Shown: one piece after another, positions 1-5,596 of the stretch
Numbering within the stretch: the stretch's first letter is position 1
Layout: each line of letters starts with the position of its first letter
NCBI GenBank assembly: GCA_002411515.1
Contig: DHTF01000032.1
Span: 12,352-17,947 of the forward strand
Direction of reading: 5' to 3'
Length of the DNA stretch: 5,596 nt
DNA from: Proteiniphilum sp. UBA5267
Lineage (GTDB): Bacteria; Bacteroidota; Bacteroidia; Bacteroidales; Dysgonomonadaceae
Position numbers and translations under genes: made by a program
Notes under the pieces: model-generated
The model's database searches: none
Told to the model about the DNA's origin: nothing
Seen by the model: only the letters and a program-made list of their open reading frames with translations

Positions 1-677
1 GCCAGAAAGGTACCGGAAAATGGACAGCTGTCACGGCCCTCGACATGGGTATACCTCTCACTCTGATTGGTGAATCGGTCTTCTCACGTTGTCTCTCAGC
101 TCAAAAAGATCTGCGAGTGAAGGCATCTCAAACGTTGGTAGGCAAGACCCCGGATTTTAAAGGCGACAAACAACAGTTTATCGATGACCTGGAGAATGCC
201 ATCTACGGAGCCAAGATTATCTCCTATGCACAAGGTTACGACCTGATGATGGAGGCCGCTAAAGAGTATGGCTGGAATCTAAATTATGGTGGAATCGCAC
301 TGATGTGGCGCGGTGGATGCATCATTCGTTCCCGCTTCCTGGGAGACATCAAAAAAGCATTCGACAACAATCCTGCACTGGAAAACCTGCTGCTTGATCC
401 TTTCTTCAAGAATGCAGTTGAGTCGGCTGAAGAGAGCTGGCGTAGGGTATGTTCCACCGCATTGCTGAACGGCATTCCCGTGCCGGCCATCACATCTGCA
501 TTGGGATATTACGATGGTTTCCGCAGCGAACGTCTCCCAGCTAACCTGCTACAGGCACAACGAGACTATTTCGGCGCCCATCAGTATGAACGGCTCGACA
601 GCCCACGGGGCAAGTTCTTCCATACTGACTGGACGGGACGTGGAGGAAGCACGGCTTCCACCACCTATGATGTTTAA
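1..677 (+). CDS. gnd: 6-phosphogluconate dehydrogenase, decarboxylating (C-terminal part, 5' truncated by window)
   Basis: Oxidative pentose phosphate pathway enzyme: converts 6-phosphogluconate to ribulose 5-phosphate and CO2 with reduction of NAD(P)+, in the cytoplasm. The reading frame is open from base 3 and starts with QKGTGKWT, the conserved start of the all-helical C-terminal domain. About 224 residues are present of the usual ~470, so the Rossmann domain and the catalytic Lys/Asn lie upstream of the window. The segment LPANLLQAQRDYFGAHQYER is diagnostic: its Arg (codon 561-563) and His (codon 579-581) match Arg446 and His452 of the sheep enzyme, which reach into the partner subunit and bind the substrate phosphate. 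The C-terminal tail FFHTDWTGRGGSTASTTYDV is typical of the long, dimeric class. The ATG at 45 is an internal Met, not a start. The next gene begins 75 bases downstream on the same strand, so co-transcription is possible. The identity is secure. Confidence 0.96.
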   Translation, partial: QKGTGKWTAVTALDMGIPLTLIGESVFSRCLSAQKDLRVKASQTLVGKTPDFKGDKQQFIDDLENAIYGAKIISYAQGYDLMMEAAKEYGWNLNYGGIALMWRGGCIIRSRFLGDIKKAFDNNPALENLLLDPFFKNAVESAEESWRRVCSTALLNGIPVPAITSALGYYDGFRSERLPANLLQAQRDYFGAHQYERLDSPRGKFFHTDWTGRGGSTASTTYDV

Positions 678-689
678 TGTGGATGAGAG

Positions 690-719
690 GATGTGATGAT
701 TCAATGATGTGATTTGAAT
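690..719 (+). repeat. Short imperfect tandem repeat between gnd and the LarA-like gene
   Basis: The 8-mer GATGTGAT occurs at 690-697 and again at 706-713. Each copy is followed by a similar tail (GATTCAAT, then TTGAAT), giving two imperfect units of 16 and 14 bases. GATG also recurs just upstream, at 682-685. The tract fills the space between the gnd stop codon and the next gene. No terminator hairpin with a T-tract and no TAnnTTTG promoter element is visible here. Its function is unknown; it may be simple-sequence drift. Confidence 0.4.
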
Positions 720-752
720 ATTTCACATCTCTCTTCTCAAATACCAAATAAG

Positions 753-2036
753 ATGATTTATTACGAGAAAGGTTCTTCAGACACAGCCTTGTCGCATGAT
801 GATTTGAAGAAAGGTCTCTACGAAGCATTGGATAAATTGGGGGAACGGCAGAAAATTCTGGCCGTTCCGCCCGATTATACCCGTCTGCCCAGCAGAGCAG
901 GAGAGCTCACGGAGATGACCTGGAAGTACTATGGTGAAAAACTGACCGATATTCTTCCTGCCCTGGGTACACACTCTCCCATGACAGAGCAACAGATCAG
1001 TCACATGTTTGGGAAAACGCCGCAATCCCTCATTCGCAATCATGATTGGCGCAACGACGTGGTTACATTGGGTGAAGTGCCAGCAGAATACATCCGTGAG
1101 GTATCAGAGGGAAAAGTCGACTTTGACTGGCCGGCACAAGTCAACAGACTTCTGGTAGAAGGCGGTTTCGATCTGATTCTCTCCATTGGTCAAGTGGTGC
1201 CACACGAAGTAGTGGGCATGGCAAACTATAACAAAAACATCCTGGTGGGTACCGGAGGCAGCGAAGGAATCAACAAGAGCCACTATATCGGTGCCGTGTA
1301 CGGCATGGAGCGGATGATGGGTCGTGCTGATACGCCGGTGCGACGCGTGTTTAACTATGCTACTGAAAAGTTTCTGAAAGATTTGCCTATTGTTTATGTA
1401 CAAACAGTAGTTGGTGTGAACAAACTGGGAGAGCAACAGACTTACGGACTGTTTGTGGGGGATGATTTCGACGTATTCAACCGTGCTGCAAAATTGTCAC
1501 TGGAGGTCAATTTTGTGATGGTGGAGCGTCCCCTAAAAAAGGTCGTCGTCTGGTTGGATCCCACTGAGTTTAAGAGTACCTGGCTGGGAAACAAATCGGT
1601 TTACCGTACCCGCATGGCTATTGCCGATGCCGGTGAGTTAATTGTGCTGGCTCCCGCTCTAAAAGAATTTGGAGAGGATAAAACCATTGACCGGTTGATC
1701 CGCAAGTACGGCTATTTTGGTACACCCCACACCCTGAAGGCTGTCTCTGAAGACCCAGAGTTGCGAGATAACCTGGGTGCAGCAGCACACCTGATCCACG
1801 GATCGTCGGAAGGAAGATTTTCTATTACCTACTGTCCTGGAAAAGGACTGGAAAACCTAACGCGCGAAGAAATCGAAAGTGTCGGTTTCCAATGGGGTGA
1901 CATCGATGAAACAATGCAGAAATATGACATTTCGAATCTCAAGGAGGGATTTAACACACTTCCCGACGGGGATGAAATCTATTATATCTCCAGCCCGGCT
2001 TTGGGCTTATGGGCCTATAAAGACCGGTTTGAGTAG
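753..2036 (+). CDS. LarA-like (DUF2088) nickel-pincer-nucleotide-dependent racemase/epimerase family protein
   Basis: A 427-residue protein of the lactate racemase (LarA) superfamily, whose members racemise or epimerise alpha-hydroxy acids by hydride transfer to a nickel-pincer nucleotide. Visible motifs: DYTR at 41-44 (LarA D72-H73-T74-R75, with His replaced by Tyr), GTHSPMT at 72-78 (H74 for LarA H108), PH at 150-151 (H151 for H174), K161 in NYNKNILVGTGG (for cofactor-binding K184) and H177 in NKSH (for nickel ligand H200). The spacings H151-K161-H177 (10 and 16) equal those of LarA. Arg287 may stand in for LarA Lys298, but that alignment is less certain. There is no signal peptide, so it is probably cytoplasmic. 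A TTG at 714 would add 13 residues; the ATG at 753 is preferred because the added stretch (NISHLSSQIPNK) resembles no family N-terminus. Its substrate cannot be read from the sequence; a sugar acid is plausible from the neighbours. It is probably first in an operon with the next two genes. Confidence 0.87.
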   Translation: MIYYEKGSSDTALSHDDLKKGLYEALDKLGERQKILAVPPDYTRLPSRAGELTEMTWKYYGEKLTDILPALGTHSPMTEQQISHMFGKTPQSLIRNHDWRNDVVTLGEVPAEYIREVSEGKVDFDWPAQVNRLLVEGGFDLILSIGQVVPHEVVGMANYNKNILVGTGGSEGINKSHYIGAVYGMERMMGRADTPVRRVFNYATEKFLKDLPIVYVQTVVGVNKLGEQQTYGLFVGDDFDVFNRAAKLSLEVNFVMVERPLKKVVVWLDPTEFKSTWLGNKSVYRTRMAIADAGELIVLAPALKEFGEDKTIDRLIRKYGYFGTPHTLKAVSEDPELRDNLGAAAHLIHGSSEGRFSITYCPGKGLENLTREEIESVGFQWGDIDETMQKYDISNLKEGFNTLPDGDEIYYISSPALGLWAYKDRFE

Positions 2037-2060
2037 CTTCCAGTGTTGAACTGAAAGAAA

Positions 2061-2077
2061 ATAATTAATATAATTAT
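2061..2077 (+). promoter_or_regulatory. AT-only inverted repeat just upstream of the oxidoreductase start
   Basis: ATAATTA (2061-2067) and TAATTAT (2071-2077) form a perfect 7-bp inverted repeat with a 3-base loop, ending one base before the ATG at 2079. It is wholly A/T, so any RNA hairpin would be weak. Unstructured AT-rich leaders without a Shine-Dalgarno sequence are usual in Bacteroidota, so this is more likely a translation-permissive leader than an operator. No promoter consensus is visible in the 42-base gap. Confidence 0.3.
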
Positions 2078-2078
2078 C

Positions 2079-3500
2079 ATGACAACAAGAAGAGAGTTTA
2101 TCAGGAATGCAACTTTAGCATCAGCAGGACTGGCTATGGGCGGTATATCAACCAAAATGAGTGCGGCAAGTTACAACAGGGTAGTGGGTGCCAACAAAAA
2201 AGTGAACCTGGCACATATTGGAATCGGAAACAGGGGATGGGAGATCATCAATGATTTCGACAAGACAGGCATGGCCAATGTGGTTGCCCTGTGCGATGTG
2301 GATCTGGGAGCAGAACATACCAAAAAGGCGCTGGCCAAATTCCCCAACGCGAAACTTTTCAAGGATTTCCGGGAGATGTTCGACAAGATGGGCAACGAGA
2401 TAGAAGCGGTGACTATTGCCATACCCGACTTTGCCCATTTCCCTGCAGTGATGATGTCGATGGCCGAGGGTAAGCATGTGTATGTGGAGAAGCCGCTGAG
2501 CCGTACGTTTCTGGAGTCGGAACTGATGATGCAGGCAGCCCGGAAATACCCCAAAGTAGTGACCCAGATGGGAAACCAGGGTCACTCCGAAGCCAACTAC
2601 TTTCAGTTCAAAGCGTGGAAGGAAGCAGGCATCATCAAGGATGTCACTGCTATCACGGCACACATGAACAACTCGCGCCGCTGGCACGGCTGGGATCCGA
2701 ATATCAAAAAATTCCCCGCAGCAGAACCGATACCCGAAACACTGGACTGGAATACCTGGTTGATGGCACGCGATCATCATGATTACAACAAAGATTTCCA
2801 CTACGGCCAATGGCGTTGCTGGTACGATTTCGGTATGGGAGCACTGGGAGACTGGGGTGCCCACATTCTTGACACGGCGCATGAGTTCCTGGAACTCGGA
2901 TTGCCGGAAGAGATCAATCCAATTCGGCTGAGCGGCCACAACGATTATTTCTACCCGATGTCGAGCACCATTGAATTCAAATTCCCGAAGCGGGGCAACA
3001 TGCCACCTGTGGTGATTACCTGGTACGATGGGTTGGATAATATTCCCGCAGTACCGGAAGGTTACGGTGTATCGGAGATCGACCCCAATATACCGACTGT
3101 TGCAGGCGGAAAGATACAGCCCACCAAACTGAACCCCGGCAAAGAGATCTACAGCAAAGAGCTGACTTTTAAGGGAGGTTCACACGGCAGCACCTTGAGT
3201 ATCATTCCCAGTGAGAAAGCGAAAGAAATGGAGAAGAAACTACCCGAAGTGCCGAAGAGTCCTTCCAATCACTTTGCCAACTTCCTGCTGGCCTGCCAGG
3301 GCAAGGAAAAGACCCGCTCGCCATTCGAAATATCCGCTCCGTTGAGCCAGGTATTCTGTCTGGGTGTGGCGGCACAGCGTTTGAACCGCAAGATTGTCTT
3401 CGACAGGGAGACAAAGCGTGTCACCAACGATGCTTTTGCCGATGCCTTCCTCACGGGAGAACCGCCCCGAAAAGGATGGGAAGATTTTTATAAAATTTAA
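2079..3500 (+). CDS. Tat-exported Gfo/Idh/MocA family NAD(P)-dependent oxidoreductase (probable glycoside/sugar dehydrogenase)
   Basis: A 473-residue oxidoreductase expected to oxidise or reduce a sugar carbon with a nicotinamide cofactor. The N-terminus carries a twin-arginine signal: TRREFIR at 3-9, a hydrophobic stretch to about 23, and a possible cleavage site after SAA (28-30), so export folded to the periplasm is predicted. The Rossmann fold starts at 42 with GIGNRG (48-53); Asp73 ends the second strand, which usually favours NAD over NADP. The family's EKP motif is at 137-139 (Lys138 catalytic). GDWGAHILD (257-265) supplies His262 and Asp265 in the usual active-site positions. The length fits the Tat-signal subfamily common in Bacteroidota and Planctomycetes. 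It lies 42 bases after the LarA-like gene and 24 before a DUF1080 lipoprotein. Relatives encoded beside DUF1080 proteins oxidise glycosides at C3; that role is inferred here. A GH109-like redox glycosidase is a less likely alternative. Confidence 0.9.
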   Translation: MTTRREFIRNATLASAGLAMGGISTKMSAASYNRVVGANKKVNLAHIGIGNRGWEIINDFDKTGMANVVALCDVDLGAEHTKKALAKFPNAKLFKDFREMFDKMGNEIEAVTIAIPDFAHFPAVMMSMAEGKHVYVEKPLSRTFLESELMMQAARKYPKVVTQMGNQGHSEANYFQFKAWKEAGIIKDVTAITAHMNNSRRWHGWDPNIKKFPAAEPIPETLDWNTWLMARDHHDYNKDFHYGQWRCWYDFGMGALGDWGAHILDTAHEFLELGLPEEINPIRLSGHNDYFYPMSSTIEFKFPKRGNMPPVVITWYDGLDNIPAVPEGYGVSEIDPNIPTVAGGKIQPTKLNPGKEIYSKELTFKGGSHGSTLSIIPSEKAKEMEKKLPEVPKSPSNHFANFLLACQGKEKTRSPFEISAPLSQVFCLGVAAQRLNRKIVFDRETKRVTNDAFADAFLTGEPPRKGWEDFYKI

Positions 3501-3524
3501 TCAATTAACATACACAACAGCACA

Positions 3525-4880
3525 ATGAAGAAGAATAATTTATTACTTTTTGTAATGGTCATATTACTTGCCTCCTGCACCCCACAAGGTCCGAAGTGGC
3601 AGGAATTGTTCAACGGTAAGGATCTGAATGGATGGGAAAAGTTGAACGGAACGGCAGAATACAAGATTGAAGATGGCGCCATAGTCGGTATCTCTCAACT
3701 GAATACACCCAATACTTTTCTGGCTACAACAGAGCAGTATGGTGATTTTATCCTGGAGTTTGAGTTCAAGGTGGACGACGGATTAAACTCCGGCGTGCAA
3801 TTCAGAAGCAACAGCCTGGCAGATTATAAAGATGGCCGTGTACACGGTTATCAGTTCGAAATTGATCCTTCCGACCGTGCTTGGACAGGAGGTATTTATG
3901 ACGAAGCACGGCGCGGATGGCTTTATCCAATGAATTACAACCCCGAAGGAATGAAGGCATTTAAGCATGGAGAGTGGAACAGTGCCCGCATCGAAGCGAT
4001 TGGCAATTCCCTTCGTACTTGGGTGAACGGTATTCCTTGTGCCAATATTCTGGATGAAACCACTCCCTCTGGATTCATTGCTTTGCAAGTGCATGCTATT
4101 AAAAATGCCGAACAGGAAGGGAAAACCGTGGCATGGCGTAATATCCGCATTCTAACAGAAGAACTCGATCAATACAAAACAGTCGAGGATGAGAGTATTG
4201 TACAAATAAACCAGATTGCCAACACGATCTCCGAACAGGAAGCAGCCGAGGGCTGGAAATTGCTATGGGACGGCAAGACCACGGAAGGATGGCGCGGTGC
4301 CAAAAGAGACGATTTTCCCGATCAGGGTTGGTCGATCGACAATGGTATACTGAAAGTACTCAGTAGCGATGGCGGCGAGTCCACCAACGGAGGAGACATT
4401 GTAACGACCCGTCCCTACAAGAACTTTATGCTCAAGGTCGATTTCAAGATCACCGAAGGAGCCAATAGCGGCATCAAGTATTTTGTGGACACCAACCTCA
4501 ACAAAGGCGAAGGTTCTGCCATTGGCTGTGAGTTCCAGATTCTGGATGACAAGAGGCACCCCGATGCTAAATTGGGAAAAGACGGCAATCGTACGCTGGG
4601 TTCGCTCTACGACTTGATTGCGGCTCCCGAAGATAAACCATTCCGCAACGGATTCTTCAATACCGCAATGGTAGTGGTGGAAGGAAACCATGTGGAACAT
4701 TGGCTCAACGGTGTCAAAATTGTGGAATACGACCGCAACAACGATGCATGGAACGAGTTGGTGCAGACCAGCAAATACAAAGACTGGCCCAATTTCGGCA
4801 ATGCTGAAGAAGGATTGCTTCTGTTGCAGGACCACGGCAACGAAGTATGGTTCCAGAATATCAAAGTAAAGGAATTATAA
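3525..4880 (+). CDS. Lipoprotein with two tandem DUF1080 (3-keto-disaccharide hydrolase-like) domains
   Basis: A 451-residue lipoprotein. The signal is MKKNN, a hydrophobic core (6-16) and the lipobox L15-A16-S17-C18; residues after Cys18 (TPQGPKW) lack the acidic surface-export signature of Bacteroidota lipoproteins, so a periplasm-facing location is inferred. Two copies of the PF06439 (DUF1080) concanavalin-like domain follow, about 24-210 and 243-451. Paired motifs are [10 protein letters not shown] (28-37) and [10 protein letters not shown] (247-256); GLNSGVQFR (86-94) and GANSGIKYF (312-320); GYQFEI (108-113) and GCEFQI (334-339); GGIYD (122-126) and GSLYD (359-363); GFIALQVH (183-190) and GLLLLQDH (430-437). 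Characterised members cleave 3-keto-glycosides after oxidation by a Gfo/Idh/MocA partner, which is the gene directly upstream (24-base gap). Single-domain members are about 200-260 residues, so this is a duplication or fusion. The substrate is unknown. A terminator follows 18 bases after the stop codon. Confidence 0.9.
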   Translation: MKKNNLLLFVMVILLASCTPQGPKWQELFNGKDLNGWEKLNGTAEYKIEDGAIVGISQLNTPNTFLATTEQYGDFILEFEFKVDDGLNSGVQFRSNSLADYKDGRVHGYQFEIDPSDRAWTGGIYDEARRGWLYPMNYNPEGMKAFKHGEWNSARIEAIGNSLRTWVNGIPCANILDETTPSGFIALQVHAIKNAEQEGKTVAWRNIRILTEELDQYKTVEDESIVQINQIANTISEQEAAEGWKLLWDGKTTEGWRGAKRDDFPDQGWSIDNGILKVLSSDGGESTNGGDIVTTRPYKNFMLKVDFKITEGANSGIKYFVDTNLNKGEGSAIGCEFQILDDKRHPDAKLGKDGNRTLGSLYDLIAAPEDKPFRNGFFNTAMVVVEGNHVEHWLNGVKIVEYDRNNDAWNELVQTSKYKDWPNFGNAEEGLLLLQDHGNEVWFQNIKVKEL

Positions 4881-4898
4881 AAAGACAATACATCAAAC

Positions 4899-4929
4899 AA
4901 AAACCGCCGGCATTAACCGGCGGTTTTTT
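4899..4929. terminator. Bidirectional intrinsic terminator between convergent genes
   Basis: AAAAACCGCCGG (4899-4910), loop CATTAA (4911-4916) and CCGGCGGTTTTT (4917-4928) form a perfect 12-bp stem with a 7-bp G/C core. It is followed by T-rich sequence on the plus strand (T run 4924-4929) and by TTTTTG on the minus strand. It lies 18 bases after the DUF1080 stop and 21 bases beyond the flavodoxin stop, so it can end both transcripts. It also marks the 3' end of the proposed operon. Confidence 0.95.
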
Positions 4930-4950
4930 ATTGTAGCGCTTTCTTTTTCT

Positions 4951-5451
4951 TTACACGAACTCATTTTTTAGGGTCTCCACCCACTTTTCCAAACGCTCTT
5001 GTGTGAGATCATACTCATTGTCCTCGTCAATGGGAAGGCCTACCCATATGCCATCTACCACAGCCGTGGAATCGTCATACGTATATCCTTCGTCGGGTAC
5101 CTGTCCTACCACATCCACTTTGTTGTGGATTTCATCATAGACCACTTTCATCGATTCAGCAAAACTGGTCGAATAGGAAGCACTGTCGCCCAACGCGAAG
5201 ATGGCCGCTTTTTTCCCTGTGAAATCCATTCTTGTAAAAGAGGGGAGGAAACCTTCCCAGTCGTCCTGCAAATCCCCTATACCGGTTGTAGACGTACCGA
5301 TGACGTAGTAAGTATAATCCTTTATTTCCTCGAGCGTAACCTCGAGCACATTGAATATGTCTGCCTTTCCGTCGAAAAGGTCCTGCACCTGTCTGGCAAT
5401 CGATGCAGCATTACCTCCCGATGAACCGTACAGGATAGCTATTTTGTTCAT
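4951..5451 (-). CDS. fldA: Flavodoxin, long-chain type
   Basis: A 166-residue FMN electron carrier of the cytoplasm that can replace ferredoxin in low-potential electron transfer, often when iron is scarce. Visible features: phosphate loop YGSSGGNAASIA (8-19), 50s loop GTSTTGIGDLQDDW (52-65), 90s loop GDSASYSTSF (88-97) with Tyr93 expected to stack on the flavin, and the long-chain segment GYTYDDSTAVVDGIWVGLPI (122-141) followed by DEDNEYDLT. The usual phosphate loop is (T/S)-x-T-G-x-T; here two of the three hydroxyl residues are replaced (Gly12 and Ala15), and the aromatic residue common in the 50s loop is a Thr/Ile stretch. The family match over the rest is clear. The gene is convergent with the upstream operon and shares its terminator; a GGAG (5463-5466 on the plus strand as CTCC) lies about 11 bases before the start, a weak ribosome-site candidate. 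No clear -7/-33 promoter is visible upstream. Confidence 0.94.
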   Translation of the reverse strand: MNKIAILYGSSGGNAASIARQVQDLFDGKADIFNVLEVTLEEIKDYTYYVIGTSTTGIGDLQDDWEGFLPSFTRMDFTGKKAAIFALGDSASYSTSFAESMKVVYDEIHNKVDVVGQVPDEGYTYDDSTAVVDGIWVGLPIDEDNEYDLTQERLEKWVETLKNEFV

Positions 5452-5483
5452 TTTTTATTGATCTCCATATTGATTTAATGAGT

Positions 5484-5508
5484 AAACATTTCAGCCTCTG
5501 AAATGTTT
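5484..5508. promoter_or_regulatory. Perfect 11-bp inverted repeat upstream of flavodoxin
   Basis: AAACATTTCAG (5484-5494) and CTGAAATGTTT (5498-5508) are exact reverse complements around a CCT loop. As RNA the stem could extend by a U-G and a G-C pair (5483/5509, 5482/5510). The flavodoxin start codon is 33 bases away and the tRNA promoter lies on the other side. No T-tract follows on either strand, so it is not a standard terminator. It could be an operator for a dimeric regulator or a hairpin in the flavodoxin leader; the sequence alone does not decide. Confidence 0.55.
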
Positions 5509-5536
5509 GCTTTGATCACAAACGAACAAATTTTCT

Positions 5537-5567
5537 TTTGGCAATAACCAAAAAAGTGCTACTTTTG
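5537..5567 (+). promoter_or_regulatory. Bacteroidota-type housekeeping promoter for the tRNA
   Basis: A -33 element TTTG (5537-5540) and a -7 element TACTTTTG (5560-5567, matching TAnnTTTG) are separated by 19 bases, as in primary-sigma promoters of Bacteroidota. Transcription should start around 5571-5575, giving a leader of only a few bases before the tRNA at 5578. This is also the best single sign of the phylum in the window. Confidence 0.82.
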
Positions 5568-5577
5568 TGTTCCATTC

Positions 5578-5596
5578 GGCGCGGTAGTTCAATGGA
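5578..5596 (+). tRNA. tRNA 5' end, truncated by window (isotype undetermined, perhaps Arg)
   Basis: GGCGCGG (5578-5584) fits the 5' strand of a 7-base acceptor stem. It is followed by T8 and A9, the D-stem strand GTTC (5587-5590), A14, and a D-loop with the invariant GG (5594-5595). The anticodon and 3' half are outside the window. The GTTCAATGGA form of the D-arm is common in arginine tRNAs, but that guess is weak. A well-formed promoter directly upstream supports a real tRNA gene. Confidence 0.78.

Noticed and set aside
45..677. ATG at 45 as a true start of a 210-residue protein.
   Set aside because: The frame is open to the window edge and the residues before it (QKGTGKWTAVTALD) belong to 6-phosphogluconate dehydrogenase.
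714..752. TTG start at 714 for the LarA-like gene (440 residues).
   Set aside because: The 13 added residues look unlike a family N-terminus, and an ATG at 753 gives the expected length.
2148..2939. A 263-residue minus-strand reading frame opposite the oxidoreductase gene.
   Set aside because: It is a shadow of a well-supported gene: His/Cys-rich, with no recognisable domain, and antisense to conserved motifs.
4263..4835. A 190-residue minus-strand reading frame inside the DUF1080 gene.
   Set aside because: It is antisense to the second DUF1080 domain and has no motif or start signal of its own.
4999..5424. A 141-residue plus-strand reading frame opposite flavodoxin.
   Set aside because: The minus strand matches flavodoxin along its whole length; the plus frame has no family features.
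5484..5508. The palindrome as an intrinsic terminator.
   Set aside because: The stem is AT-rich and no T-tract follows on either strand; the true terminator for this side is at 4899-4929.
5508..5522. TTTGATCACAAA as a CRP-type site.
   Set aside because: Only one TGTGA-like half is present on the minus strand and the symmetry is partial; too short to support.

Overview
The window looks like an ordinary-sized piece of a Bacteroidota chromosome, probably order Bacteroidales. The evidence is a TTTG-N19-TAnnTTTG promoter in front of a tRNA, starts without clear Shine-Dalgarno sequences, AT-rich leaders, an LASC lipoprotein signal, and the pairing of a Tat-exported Gfo/Idh/MocA oxidoreductase with a DUF1080 lipoprotein. 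This assignment is inferred; no species-specific marker is present.

Layout: (1) 1-677 (+) is the C-terminal half of 6-phosphogluconate dehydrogenase (gnd), cut by the window edge. (2) 753-2036 (+) is a LarA-like (DUF2088) protein that keeps the lysine and histidines of the nickel-pincer-nucleotide site of lactate racemase. (3) 2079-3500 (+) is a Gfo/Idh/MocA oxidoreductase with a twin-arginine signal. (4) 3525-4880 (+) is a lipoprotein with two DUF1080 (3-keto-disaccharide hydrolase-like) domains in tandem. (5) 4899-4929 is a strong terminator working in both directions. (6) 4951-5451 (-) is a long-chain flavodoxin with an altered FMN-phosphate loop. (7) 5452-5577 is a divergent intergenic region with an 11-bp perfect palindrome and a tRNA promoter. 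(8) 5578-5596 (+) is the 5' end of a tRNA, cut by the window edge.

Genes 2-4 are co-directional, with gaps of 42 and 24 bases, and end in one terminator, so they are probably one transcript, possibly read through from gnd 75 bases upstream. The last two fit the oxidative route of glycoside cleavage: a dehydrogenase oxidises C3 of a sugar and a DUF1080 enzyme breaks the activated 3-keto-glycoside. The LarA-like protein is the unusual member. LarA enzymes move a hydride between an alcohol carbon and a nickel-pyridinium cofactor, so a third, cytoplasmic hydride-transfer step (epimerisation of a sugar acid or keto-sugar product) is a reasonable but unproven hypothesis. No transporter, regulator or cofactor-synthesis gene (larB, larC, larE) is visible. 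No CRISPR array, insertion sequence or phage gene was seen, and no gene-free stretch exceeds 300 bases.
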